Part shown: one piece after another, positions 24,873-37,300 of the stretch
Layout: every line of letters begins with the position of its first letter
Numbering within the stretch: position 1 is the first letter of the stretch
Source of the DNA: Hyalella azteca
Lineage: Eukaryota > Arthropoda > Malacostraca > Amphipoda > Hyalellidae
Length of the DNA stretch: 64,000 nucleotides
Reading direction: 5' to 3'
NCBI RefSeq assembly: GCF_000764305.2
Contig: NW_025939587.1
Coordinates: 186,001 to 250,000, forward strand
The notes under the pieces: generated by a model
What the model was told of the DNA's origin: nothing
Seen by the model: the letters and a program-made list of their open reading frames with translations, nothing else
Database searches by the model: none
Program-made: the position numbers and the translations under genes

Positions 24873-27655
24873 ATGCTGTATGGTAAAAAAAATTCGTATA
24901 ACCGCATCGCTGGCGACGATAAACTTCAGACGCGCACTTTTATTTTCACTTTAGGGAGGGGAATTTCGACACGACGCGTCCCTGGTTTACGTCCCATGCA
25001 TCCGTCACAGTTTGTGTCCCCCACAACTGACGGGGGGTTGCTGTTCCAGACTCATGGCCTCCCAACCCTCATTTTTCAAGGGTTGAACTGACTTGTGGGA
25101 TAGCATATAAGCTAAGTATAAGCTAAGTTATCCCTTAGCACAAGTAAAACTTATACTAATGGATAACATAAGTTTTACGTGCTATTCCTCCTTATGGCCT
25201 TTTTGCTTCAAATTTGTTTACATCAAAAAATCTTCAAATTTTACTGCAGTTTAGTTTAAATTACCTTTCATCATATCAAATGCTTCTTGGTCATTCAGTT
25301 TGCAACTTTAATCTACCTTTGCTAACCTCTCAATTCAGTATTTTTCTTTTTTCATTTATGATGCTTTCGTCATATTTCTTCTATTTTATCCCTCATCCCT
25401 CATTTTGCTACCTCTCCACTCCTACACACTGCGCCTCCCGACAGCCTCTCCCCCGGTCCCTCACTTCTGTCCCTCACTGTCCCTGAAAGTGATCTTTGTT
25501 GAGGGGACTGACGCCCCAATGAGGCTGCCGCGAGTTTTTCGTCCCCTCGTTGAGCCTGGCAAAGGCTGAATAAATAAGACTTTCATTATCGCGAGATTCC
25601 ATCTTCGCCGGATACATGGCCAAAAAACACATTTTTTGTTCGAAGACCAAGTTTATGGAACAAATGCACTGAAAAAAATTACTTCCGCAGTTCAAGTGAA
25701 ATCTGAATTATATTTATTCCGCAGTTAATAATTTTTTTATTTTTCGTAGTTGTAATGTCTATTTTGGACCCTCAAATTATTAAATATCTCGAGGTAGATT
25801 TCCTACTGATTTTTCCCAAGCGTGTACATGGTGGACACGTTTTCGTATTAAATAAACGCATCAAATAAAATTACCATTGAAAGTATTGGAAAAACTAACA
25901 GCATATGGCTCAAATCGCCTAATTTTTGCCTAGAAATTTTTTTGTCTGAAGATGTGTATTGTTGTAACTCCCTCTATGTTTCTGTAACTCTGGTCCTAGT
26001 ATTTCAGCGAAACAGTTTCCACCAAAACTTACGTAAAAGCTTCCCAGAGAGCAAAGGCGGCTCCAGCGGAGCATGCGAATGCCGGCAAAAGAACTCCTGT
26101 TGGGAGGAGGTAAAAAAGGAAGAGTCAAAGGCCGGCTTCTAATGGAAGAGGAGAAACGACAGCGGCGTGAGAGCTCCACAAGACAATGCCTCGTCCAGAG
26201 ATCTAATTAAATGGACCCAATGACCAGCGTCTCCAACTTGGGCCATTCCCATAACTCGAGCTTCTGGGTCTCATCACTTTATATATTGCTTATTTTACAG
26301 CCTAGGTTTGCATTTTAGTTTAAAGCAGTTAGGGGATATGATCAACTGGGCGAACGAGAATTTTAAAATACCGTTGTGGCAATTTAATCGTTTTTAATAG
26401 AGATTCTCAAACAATACGTAAAGCTACGCGGTTTTCTTGGCGCCCTTCTAACTTCGATCAATGTCGGATGGATGCGGGAAGTTAAACTCATAAAATGATA
26501 GACTGAACATCACTACAAATAGCTGATATCCCTCAAATAAATGAATAATTAAATTGTAGATTTAGTTCATCACATACACATTAATTCAACGAGAAAAACA
26601 TTAATTAACGAATTTTTCATGAAAACTTTTTCAAATACGGGTAAAAAATTAATCAAGTCATGGTAAGAATGCAACTATGACATCCATTAAACTTATTATT
26701 TTTCCATTTCATAAAAATCTAAACAAACTAACCTCTTATAATTTTTTCATAGCGACAAATAACTTAAATTTCCGTTATATTTTAGATTAATTTTAATATT
26801 TTAAATTAAATTAAATATTTTTCGTATCTTCGAAAGCTGATAAAATAAACATAATTCTTTTCCTCCTACGAACGCATTAATCGTTGCAGGGCATGATGGT
26901 CGGTTCAACTAACAGTAAATGTGTGGACTGCTATATAGCCTTGCGCGTGCGTTTGATTGAATAATGCATGGAATGCGGGCAATTTTCAATTATTCAAAAC
27001 AGAGCTTGAATTGAGCGTAGATATTAATTTGTACTCTCTCCTCTAACGCAACCAGCCCTTCTGCTTTCTTAATATTTTGCAAGCGAGAAAAATATTTTTA
27101 TTGTTAAGTTGTTGCTATTGCTGCTATTTTTTACTGAAAATATTTGCAAAGAAATGCAGGTTTGTGAAACATAAGAATAAAGTTGGCAACAAAATATAAC
27201 AAATTAATGAAGTATGAAGAATTCAAATAACCTAATTAAGGGATATAATTGAGTATAATCGGTAGAAAGCGGTATTTAAACTGCTAATATCGTCAAAAAT
27301 CATGAATGGAGCAAAATTAGCGATCCGACAGAGAATTTTAATTGCAAAGCACCAAAAAATGCAATGAAAATGAACATTGGGGAGAGGTTAAGCAGACTTA
27401 GGAAGAGGATGGGAGGGAAGACAGTCGCAGGAAGAAGAAATGCCGGCGCTGAGCCACGACACAAAAGCGACGAGGGGAGCGAGAGCGACTGCCGGGAGCG
27501 CGGGGGCTCTCACTTAGCGTCTGACGCTCACATTGACATCAAATATTGTTTGAAAATAAAATTAAATGGCTGATCACGCATTAAAAATTCAATAATTTTA
27601 TTCGACTATATGATTTGTAGAATGGCATGTACCTCTCCATGAGGACACCAACATA
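24873..27655. other. non-coding stretch
   Basis: No gene supported. A bulged hairpin lies at 25137-25183 (agcacaagtaaaacttat against ataagttttacgtgct). C/T-rich sequence spans 25320-25490. Confidence 0.5.
25137..25183. repeat. hairpin with bulged 16-18-bp arms
   Basis: agcacaagtaaaacttat pairs with ataagttttacgtgct except for a 2-base bulge. Loop about 13 bases. Upstream, taagctaagt is tandemly repeated. Confidence 0.6.
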
Positions 27656-27910
27656 ATTTTTCGTGTTTTGGTGTTGTAAGCTTCCAAGTTCCAGTTTAAG
27701 TGTTTTTTCTAGAAAAAATTTAAGTTTTTATACAGAAAATGAAAGGATGATTAAAATATCCAATTTAGAGAAGTCTGAAAGACGAAAATCAACAGATAAA
27801 TGAAAAATTTAACCATTCAAATAGTATTCAGAGATATACACAATATAGGTAATAGGCAGAATTATACACAACAAGAAGCTGACACGGCTGTGACAAAGAT
27901 ATATAAAATG
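27656..27910. repeat. local duplication, copy A
   Basis: The stretch from tttttcgtgttttggtgttg through agaaaatgaaaggatgatta to gctgtgacaaagatatataa recurs at 27996-28430. Copy A has a single unit of the 30-bp motif that is expanded in copy B. Confidence 0.85.
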
Positions 27911-27970
27911 ACGTCTGTCCGTCCGTCCGTGACCTCAAGTTTTCGTCGACGAGAAAATGCGCTCTCTGTC

Positions 27971-27986
27971 ACTCACTGCAGTGAGT
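27971..27986. repeat. perfect 16-bp palindrome actcactgcagtgagt
   Basis: Fully self-complementary sequence between the two duplicated blocks. It may be chance. Confidence 0.5.
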
Positions 27987-27995
27987 ACTGAGTTA

Positions 27996-28430
27996 TATTT
28001 TTTGTGTATTGGTGTTGAACGCTTCCAAAGTTCCGGTTCATGCGTTCTTTCCTAAAAAAATATAAATTTGCCCCCAGAAAATGAAGGGATGATTAAAATA
28101 TCCAGTTTAGAAACATCTGAAAGACAAAAAAATCGATGATCAATTGATAGGCAAAAAAGTTAACCATTCAGATAATAGGCAGAAGTAGAAACAATATAGG
28201 TAATAGGTAGAGGTATACATAATATTGGTAAAAGACAGAGGTATACCCAGTATAGGTAATAAGCAGAGGCATCCACAATATAGGTAATAAGCAGAGATAT
28301 ACACTATGTAGGTAATAGGCAGAGGAGATATACACAATATAGGTAATAGACCGAAGTATACACAATATAGGTAATAGGCAGAATTATACACAACATGAAG
28401 CTGAGGGCTGTGACAAAGATATATAAAATG
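27996..28430. repeat. local duplication, copy B, expanded by a minisatellite
   Basis: Second copy of the 27656-27910 block. At 28173-28395 the internal unit taggtaataggcagaggtat-acacaatata (30 bp) is expanded to about eight degenerate copies, accounting for the length difference. Confidence 0.85.
28173..28395. repeat. 30-bp minisatellite inside copy B
   Basis: About eight degenerate copies of a 30-bp unit (taggtaata-ggcagaggtat-acacaatata). Overlapping minus-strand frames rich in Y, L and P are the repeat read through, not a gene. Confidence 0.9.
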
Positions 28431-28712
28431 CGACACGACCCTACAAATCTTGTGAGGATAGACACATGCAAACACAAGCAGCCCAGTGCGAGGGAAGGAT
28501 GTCCCTCTGAATTATTTCCCTCGGAAGCACAAATTTGCAGAGGGGAGATCATAGATAAGGCCGCGTCCGACTGATAACAAATTTCCTAGAGTGAATCATG
28601 GCGGTGCGAGGACGCGCGTCGTGCTATAATCGACCGCTTTTCCGGGAAATTTCGAGTCCTTCTGTGGATGAAGGATGTGGATGATACGAGTGTTATGTGT
28701 CTTGCTCAGTAA

Positions 28713-29245
28713 GCTGTTGAATAATCTCAATCATCGTTGAATCGTCGTAGTCACCTTTAAATCTTTGTAATCTCCTTTGAATCGTTGTCTGTATAATAAT
28801 CGTAATCACCGTTTAATCATCTGTGATCACCGTTGAATCATTTTGATCACCGTTGAAGCATAGTAGTCAAGTTTAAAACTTTGTAATCTCCGTTTAATCA
28901 GTGTATTCACCGTTTTTTAATCGTAATCATCGTTGAATCATCCTAATTAGAATTAATGCATCCTAATTACAATTAAATCATCCAAATCACAGTCGAATAA
29001 TCCTAATTATCGTTGAATCGTTCTAAGCACCGTTGAATCATTATAATCACCACCCCATCATCCGAATCACCGTTGAATCACGATAGTGGTGATCACGGTG
29101 ATCGACGTTGAATCACGATAGTCACCGTTGTATCATCCTAATTACCGCCAAATCATTCTAATCACCGCAGAATCGTAGTCACTGATGAATCATCGTTGTC
29201 ATCATTGAATCATCGTAATGGACGTTGAATCATTGTAGTCAGGGA
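28713..29245. repeat. degenerate 17-20-bp minisatellite (cgttgaatcatcgtaatca)
   Basis: Roughly 28 diverged copies of a unit close to accgttgaatcatcctaatc fill more than 500 bp. One local inversion-like segment, ggtgatcacggtgatc, occurs near 29087-29102. Confidence 0.88.
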
Positions 29246-29895
29246 AATAAATGAGCTTCGTATACTCACACTCATACAATCACTAACACTATTAGCATCA
29301 ATGTAAACAAATTGTTTCAAATGTTTGGAACTCGTGCATTTGAAAATTTTTATTTTATTTACATCATCATAATATCACCATAATATAAGCAAAGAATGAA
29401 AAATGACTATTTTAATATCTCTTTCTATTGATCTTAAAAGAAATCAAAACATCAGTGTCGTGCCATAAATGTTTACGAAAATCGTCCGGCTCTGAGAACT
29501 TTTTTTTATCTCCTGCAATACGACTTATGACTTTCATTTTATTTCAGTCATGACTTTCATTTTATCTGGCAGGCTTCCAGCAGCTCTGGAAAGTTTGACA
29601 GCTTGACTTTGAAAACTTGCCAGATCAGTTAGAATTCATTACAAAGTTTGGACAAGTTTTGTGTCGAACAGGAGCGCGCAAACATAAACTTTTACAGTCG
29701 CTGTGCTGAGTGCGATGTTTTGGTAAGAAGCGCTCGTTATGAGACGTAAAAATTCGGGTGATCGTTCCAAAAACTTAGATTTTTATTATTTTTTATTTGT
29801 GTTATAAAGTCGAGCGATGAAAGTTAATGAATTCAATACAAAAAATTTAGAAATAAAAGCGCAGACTTTTTAGTTCGTTTAGTCATTTTTTCATA
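29246..29895. other. non-coding stretch
   Basis: No gene supported. gacttmcattttatt words repeat at 29526-29565. Confidence 0.5.
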
Positions 29896-29985
29896 GTCAT
29901 TGATGTCTAAATTTCCGTTAGTGGTGAAGGTGGTGATGGTAATGATGATGGTGGTAGTGGTGATGGTGCTTCCTGTGCAGGTAAT

Positions 29986-30090
29986 AGTGGTGAAGCTACT
30001 AGTGGTGAAGCTACTAGTGGTGAAGCTACTAGTGGTGAAGCTACTAGTGGTGAAGCTACTAGTGGTGAAGCTACTAGTGGTGAAGATCTG
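29986..30090. repeat. 15-bp tandem repeat (agtggtgaagctact)n
   Basis: Six exact copies plus one variant (agtggtgaagatctg), preceded by a related gtggtgatggtaatgatgat stretch from 29921. The open plus-strand frame (LLVVK repeat) is a product of the 15-bp period. Confidence 0.96.
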
Positions 30091-30896
30091 AGCGCGGCTT
30101 ACGGCTTACCTTCCTGTTGCGGTGTTACATGTAATAAGGCATGCTAAGTGCATAAATATTACGGCGTTACATGAAACAAGGTAATACGCATACTTCATCC
30201 TCCGGTGTAATGTGAAACAGCCTGCATTGCACTTTGTATTACGTCGTCACAATGCCTAATTCATTTTTTAAACCACAATCATAATTGTAATAGTTAATAA
30301 TTTTTTTAATAAATGGAATAATAAATAAAACCACATGAATTAATTCAGAGAAGCTTTAGGCCTTTAGGAAAACGTTCTGTCGTGACGTTACGAACCGCGA
30401 CGGAGATATCAACATGCGGTCAAAAAAAGATAAAATATTTTGGCTTAAAATGTAAACAACGAAAGAATTCGGTTGCTAGAACAACTAAATTTATGTAAAT
30501 TCGCGTAAGTTACATAAAAAGTGTAGCCCAACCTAGCCATTTCACATGTAATTTAAAATTTATGAAAGTCATAATGCATTTATTCAGATAATTTTTTTAT
30601 TTGGGATGGTGATAGGAACCTTGATTAATAGCGAGTGTTAGCCTTGCCCAGCTAAAATAATTCATAGATCGATTATAAAAATTTACAGTTAATATGAGGA
30701 TACAAAGGGAGGCTCAGAAAATATCAAGATTTATAAGGATTGTTGAGAACAAACAGTTAATTGCGAACGCTCGTCGTGTTCGATGATGCTCATTGATTTT
30801 TGCGAGAGTCTGGAGGGCTCGACAGCAAGTGGCTCCATTAGAGTCTAATGGCCCCTTTGAAGGAAATTAATTCGAGAAGCCCTTCTCGATCCTGTC
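30091..30896. other. non-coding stretch
   Basis: No gene. At 30115-30245 an old duplication with ggtgttacatgtaataaggc, ggcgttacatgaaacaaggt and ggtgtaatgtgaaacagcct can be traced. Confidence 0.5.
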
Positions 30897-31150
30897 GATA
30901 ATAACGTGTCGGGACTAGGCCCAGGACTGTGCGTATAATGACTCAATAACGTGTCGGGACATTGGGCCCACGACTATGCTTATAATGACTCAATAACGTG
31001 TCGGGACACTAGGCCCGGGACTGTGCGTATAATGACTCAATAACGAGTCGGGTCTTTGGGCCCAGGACTGTGCGTATAATGACTCAATAGCGTGTCGGAC
31101 ACTAGGCCCGGGACTGTGCGTATAATGACTTAATAACGTGTCGGGTCACG
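30897..31150. repeat. 45-47-bp minisatellite ending at a one-N gap
   Basis: Five to six copies of caataacgtgtcgggacact-aggcccgggactgtgcgtat-aatgact. The last copy breaks at ggggn (N at 31154), so the array is probably longer in the genome than shown. Confidence 0.92.
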
Positions 31151-31154
31151 GGGN

Positions 31155-31789
31155 TGATCATGACTCTGCTTTTGGGTTCAGTATCGAAAATTTTAGCATC
31201 AGCATATTATATTACGTACGATAGAAGATAAGAAATTGTGACTTAGTCTGCAATTTCTTCTTCAAATCAATGTCTTAGCCATCAAATTCTGGTCTATTAA
31301 TGTGCTTTCAAATAAAAATGTTCTTAGGCTGAACAGAACATAAAATAACAGAATCAGAACTCATTGTGTTAAAGTATTATATTTATAAGTAAATGGTACA
31401 TATGAGCCCAAACATGCCAAAATTATTCGAAGACGAACAGTGTTTATTCGCACATCATGAAATAATTCTGTACATCAAAACAATAAATGCATCAGCTCCT
31501 GCAGAGCTCCAGTCGCGATGCAGTTCCCTTTCCCCAATGAAGAAGAACCTGCCTGGTTCACGCTACATTGGCGGCCAGAGCTGAGGGCAGAAAGCGTGTA
31601 GCTTGTATTCTCTGGTAACGGCAAGACGTATTCCTGCTAAAAGCGAGTGTTTTGGTCCGTAAGAGCGAGGGGGCGACGCGCCATCATCGGCTAAGCTCCT
31701 TACGTTCGCCTCATTTCGCACGAAAATTGAGTGCCGTCGATTGGATGCGGCGGCCACGATGACGACTCACGCAGATTGAGCGTAAGTCT
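31155..31789. other. non-coding stretch
   Basis: No gene recognised between the two gapped minisatellites. Confidence 0.5.
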
Positions 31790-31794
31790 CTTGG

Positions 31795-32138
31795 GGACTC
31801 CGGTGGAGGACAGGTGCTTGGAAGAGGTGGATAGGTGCTTGGGAGGGGGACAGGTGCTTGGGAGGGGGGAGGTGCTTGGGACTGTCTCTTATACACATCN
31901 TGGGAGGGGACAGGTGCTTGGAAGAGGGGGATAGGTGCTTGGAGGGGGACAGGTGCTTGGAAGGGGGGACAGGTGCTTGGAAGAGGGGACGCCGGTGGAG
32001 GAGAGGTGCCTGGGAGGTGAGAGGTGCTTGGGAGGGGACAGGTGCTTGGAAAGGGGACAGGTGCTTGGGAGGGGGACAGGTGCTTGGAAGGGGGACAGGT
32101 GCTTGGGAGGGGGAGAGGTGCTTGGGAGGGGGGGCAGA
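31795..32138. repeat. G-rich 19-22-bp minisatellite (gggggacaggtgcttggaa)
   Basis: About 16 copies of a short G-rich unit. All long frames through it, on either strand, are repeat read-through. The array is interrupted by an adapter sequence and an N (31882-31900), so its length is unreliable. Confidence 0.94.
31882..31900. other. Nextera/Tn5 mosaic-end adapter left in the assembly
   Basis: ctgtctcttatacacatc followed by N is the Tn5 mosaic end used in Nextera library adapters (the 19th base is replaced by N). It sits inside the G-rich minisatellite, where gap filling would have been hardest. It is not genomic. Confidence 0.95.
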
Positions 32139-33460
32139 TGTTTCTGCTTGCGGCTTCATTTCGCATGTGAAATACTGCGGTCAAACATCTATGTTCTCTT
32201 TGAAGCTTCACATATTTTCAAGTTTTAAATGACCAATTTTAAATAGTCTCACACCCATCATTTATGTATTAATATTCAATTCACGGCTTTCTTCAAAATG
32301 AAATAATGATATTGGCTCGCAGAGGTCGAATAATTAATTAAATCTCACGAATATTTAATTCAAGTTACTTCACTCTCATACATAATGAAAGTTCCATGCA
32401 CGTCATCTGTATCATCAATTATTTTTCCTTTTTATATTTTCCTTTTTCCTCACCTATTTTCCAGGTGAGGATCGATGCCAAAAAATTACCCTAAACTCAT
32501 TTATCCTGGAATTGATTGATCACATTTCCCCTTCTTTTTATTTGCACCTACAAACGCAAGTAATTTCCAGTACGCTCTCATGTATTCAATAAGAGGAAGC
32601 CATTGACACAGGACCTTTGATCGAGAACACAAGGTGTTTTTCCCGCTAGACATCACTTCTTATTCAGCGTGAAAGCAACACGCTCACTCCTTTGCGTCCC
32701 ACATTGCACGGAAAAGATGACACCCTCGTACACGTTTTTTAGAATCTCCATTATCGAGTTCAAATATTTCTCTTTATATTCCCCTTCATTCCCTCTCGAG
32801 TGTTTCATGTGTCGGTTTTCCTTTTATTAATCCTCGTGTAATCCCATCTCTTCTCCATTCCATCCATTCTTATCAATTCATCTCTTTGATCTCACTCAGC
32901 TTTGACATCGCCTGCTACTACCCTTATCCTTCAGTGCTGCTGGAGTAACCCTTCGTTGGCCAATTGATTTATATTATAAGGATGAGTATCAATACAAATA
33001 TTTATTAACTCCATTATTAGAGGAAGCATAGAAAAGAAAATTACCCAATGTTTAATTTAGTTCTCCTCAAATTTTGACAAAAATCGAGAAGAGACGAAAA
33101 TAATTTAGAAAAATTTCTGTCTGTGCTTGATGTGGAATGCTGCTCATGTTCCCTTTTGAAGCAACTAACGCGATGTCCATATTTAAAATCCGCTCGTTTG
33201 CATTAATTTAAATCCGGCGGACTCGCTAAAAAGACAACAGGCAAGTTCCTTTCAAGTCCACGGACCAATCACGGCGCGTGACGTCGTTATTACGCAAAAT
33301 TTTGCAATACTCAGCATTTAAAATGTTGCCGCCATTCAGGCGCCGCGATTTCAAAGGTATGGCTATTTTTTTTGCCCCAGAATCCATTGTCCGGCGCGCG
33401 CAGCGAATTTGTGAATTTTTCACATCAAAGCGATTTTATTGCAGCGCCTCAACACCGAGA
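32139..33460. other. non-coding stretch
   Basis: No gene supported. C/T-rich 32395-32940. A ccaatca followed by gtgacgtcg (33265-33285) resembles CCAAT and CRE elements, but no transcript start or exon could be attached to it. Confidence 0.45.
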
Positions 33461-34198
33461 ACCCGGGGCCCCAGCGTCGACGAGCTCTCATGCGTCGTAG
33501 AATGCATAAGCTTTCGTCATACTCGTCGCGAAATCTATAAATTCCTCTTTCTACATTTGCACATTATTTGTCAACCCGAAAATAATTCAAAATTAAGTCA
33601 AGAATGTTGAGATAAAATGTGTTGGTTTGGAATTCAATGACCTTGAAATGTTTTCGTGCAAAGGCTCAGGAAAAGAAGTGTCTTTCCTTACACTAGACCA
33701 AATACCGAATAGCTTTAGCGTCGAAATCTTACTGCATATTTGTTCCCAATCAGTAGCACGCGTGATAGGTCGGAATGCAAGGTCCTCCCGTAAATTTTAC
33801 AGATAAAGAGTCTCACTACTTAACGCGATATTAATGTGGCAACGACTTAAAACTGCACCCACTGGTCATCGAACTGTGGTAATTATCATCGCCAATAATT
33901 AGAGCACAAAATAAATTAAATCGATAATAACACAGCCATCTCATAATATTTTCCGTTTCGAATCATTTCAGACACATGTTAATTAAAAAATCACGTTATT
34001 AAAACCTACTAAGGAAAATGGATACATTTTATGCCATTTATACTCATGAACAAATATTCCAGGATTTATGTTCTATTGTAATATTTTTCGCACATTGGCA
34101 AGCCACGCGTGAGACGCTTGAGTGTGTCGTCGCCCTCACGTTAGGAGGCGCATTCAATTGGTCAGATTCTCTTACCCGCTTCGTTAGGCCATCATCAG
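33461..34198. repeat. dispersed repeat, copy 2 (738 bp)
   Basis: Same boundaries (acccggggccccagcg ... ccatcatcag) and orientation as the copy at 22585. It lacks about 50 bp present in copy 1 around 22918-22970, otherwise co-linear. Confidence 0.85.
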
Positions 34199-34318
34199 AC
34201 ACATATGTTAATGAAAATCAAGTTATTAAAACATACGAAGGAAAATGGATACATTTTATGCCATTTATACTCATGAACAAATATTCCAGGATTTATGTTC
34301 TATTGCAATACTTTTCGA
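34199..34318. repeat. partial tandem third copy of the dispersed repeat
   Basis: Immediately after copy 2 the sequence restarts at the internal point acacatatgttaatgaaaat and follows the repeat to attgcaatacttttcg, matching 33971-34090 with a period near 228 bp. This shows that the 3' part of the element can be tandemly arrayed. Confidence 0.85.
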
Positions 34319-37300
34319 ACGCCACCGACTCTCACCTGCACTCCCACAAAAGCATTCTTTTATCAAACAGAACTTGCTAACCTAACTAATTATAATCTCA
34401 TTGATAATCTTAAACTTATCACCTCACATTTCTTTATCTTCATGTACGAATATCAAGGAAATATAAAACTTTGCTCATCTATTTTTCTGTATACATATTA
34501 AGGGAACATAGACTTCTACACATCTCCTTATCAGCATGTACGAATATTGAGGAAATATATAAATTTCTACACATCTCGTTCTCTCCATATATTAAGAGGA
34601 TATTGACTTCTACACATCGCATTATCCGAATTTATTATCACAATCTCTTGACTATCTGTCACTACGCATCAATGGTTGACGTTTACTCAAGACTACTTTC
34701 AAGCCCTCCGCTTAGCGTTCCGAGAGTACACTAAACTTTACCATGCTAATTACATCGCACGATCAGCATCTCCTCAAATTACCAAGCCCGGCAATGCAAG
34801 TTTTTTTCGGTGCGGTATTTTTTCCGCGCTTTGGGATTTTAATGAGCGTTTCCGGAATGGCCGTCGCTGGCCTCCGCCTCATGCATTAAAACATTTCACT
34901 TAAACGAAGTCGTCTTCGAAGGTCCGATGACTTACATAAATTTGTTCGAGGATCTCAGCCGCGAAAATTAAATCAGGAAATGCATTAACATCGTTGAAAG
35001 CTTCATAAAATATATTAAACTCCTTATTCATTGTGTGGTTACATTTATTGATTAAATAAGAAATAATTATATATATTCGAAAAACGTACACAACATTAAT
35101 TTTGGCTAGACATAAATAGCAATCGACATCAAATGAATCGATTTGATGTGTCTTTTAATAACGGCTGTCCTGTGAGCAATCAAATGAATTTCAGCGCAGC
35201 AATAAAATGCAATATCTGTCCGGTTGCTGCACGCAATGGCGACCAATGTTCTAGCATCAGAATAGATTCCACAAATTGCCTCATTTCGAATTCAACCACT
35301 AAATCTCAATCGAAAAAATCTTTTTATTTTAAATGGATCTAAAATGTTTCGATGCGAGAACTAATCCCATTCTCCAGCACGAAAAAACAGCCATGTTATG
35401 ACGATACCCATAGTCCTTGTTGTTGTTATGCGTGCTAATTCGTCAGTGTAGATGCACTTTATCTGTCCACATAGTCAAATGAAACTTTTTACCTCGAAGA
35501 TGTAGATTTAAGAACATATACTCCTCGAAATTATTTACCTCACTGACGTAGATTTGTAAACATAGTCAACATGCATATATTTACGGACGTAGATTTGACG
35601 TAGACGTAGATTTAGCGACGTATATTTGTCTAATTAGTGTCACTGGATCAGCTTATCTTACAGCTATAAATTTGGTAATTTAATTATTTAAACACTGAAT
35701 CCCCTAATCTCCCAACTGAAGATTGGTTTCTATCTGTAGATTGATATCTACTGATCTACACTTTCAACATCTGTCAACCTGTCTACTCATCAGCAGGCAA
35801 CCTGTCACTCTACCGTCACCCTAAGTCGTTCACGGGCAAAGCTTCGGTATTTTCAGACTCGGCGGCTTTGAAGAGGACTTTTTGATACCAACTTGCAGGA
35901 ACTTATTCGCGGCCACAGACGCCAGGTTAGGATTATTAGTTACTGGAGCTCCGACCCTGCAAAACATTTCCTCTGTTGAGAGCTACGGGCGGATCACGGA
36001 TGGCCGCCGAATTTCAGGCCCTGTTTCAGCTGCGGCTGTTAATAGGGTAGGAGAGACCTCTTCATTGCAAGGGGATTATCAACTATTAATAGACTAGACT
36101 GAGAAAATTTTTCAGTTATGTGAAAAGTTTAACATTTCACTTTTAAAATCGACAGATTTATGGTTCGCTAAGAGAACAGGGACTTTTAATCAATATGTAC
36201 ATGTGACTTCAACGTCATGTTTCATTTTACGTAAATTATGAAGTCAGCTTCATCATGATAAGGCAATTATCATGCACACAATACATCATCATTATGCCTA
36301 CACTGTTCATAGAATTCATGAAAGCACAAATGATATCTTGAATAAACGTAATTTGTATATACCGTTACGTAAGAATAATTTTTCATATTTTGCATGCATA
36401 CTTCTTTCATCTTTCGCAACCATTTTTAATCCCTAAAGTCACCGATCGTACTTACCATCCACGCATCAATCACTTCACACTGTGATCACCGACTATAGAA
36501 ACAAATTAAAACAAATTATCTATAAAAACTATATAATGCCTCAATTCAAAATGGCTATCACACGAGTATCTCTGGGTCTTATCATTCATTCATGATCCAA
36601 CATCCAAAGTTCCTACCCTCCTACCCAGCGTCCAAAGCCTCCCCCTCATCCAGCGGCCGGCGATCCGAGCGTTCTTTTCTCTTCGTGGCCTTTGATTACG
36701 CTCCTCTAATTGGGATTTTGAGTCGACGATCCTGACTCTTAATTTGCCGCCACTGCCGAGTTAGGCCTCAAAATCCGAAATGCTGCTAAGTTAAGAAAAA
36801 CTCGCCTATTTTGCCCAACGTTACCCGTGAGAAGTGGCTCAGTAGGTGGCATTTTACAGGCCTCGTAAAGTTTGCCCTGTGAAATTACGATAAAAGCAGT
36901 GAAAGGAGGAAGAATACACGTATTTTTGCATTGGCCCTGAACTCTTCGGTCTAAACTAGGTAACATCTTTGTTTATCATACTGAGTGACCAATAGACATT
37001 ATTTTTGGGGTGATAGGAGGAAAAATCGTCATCTCACCTTGATATTATTTCAAGCGGGAGTAAAAGGTGATCGAACTTCACACAACTCTATGAAAATATT
37101 TAATCTGTAGCGATCAATTCTGATTATATTTGGCATTTTAAGCCACGAAAAAAATTAAAGTACAAATCAGGTAATAAAATACTCGGTATTTTTAAACAAC
37201 TCACTGTACGTATGCGGCCCCAGGGCGAGTTTTCCCTCCGACCCTCTAGTAAAGAATTTGTAACCAAGTTTTACTCGTGCATCAAAGGCAGTTGGAATGC

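Noticed and set aside
28713..29245. Possible CRISPR array (regular short repeats)
   Set aside because: Units are contiguous and degenerate without unique spacers, and the DNA is eukaryotic.
31711..32232. Long open frames on both strands (up to 166 codons, Pro/Ser-rich or Gly/Arg-rich)
   Set aside because: They read through a G-rich minisatellite and a Nextera adapter with an N, so the protein is an artefact.
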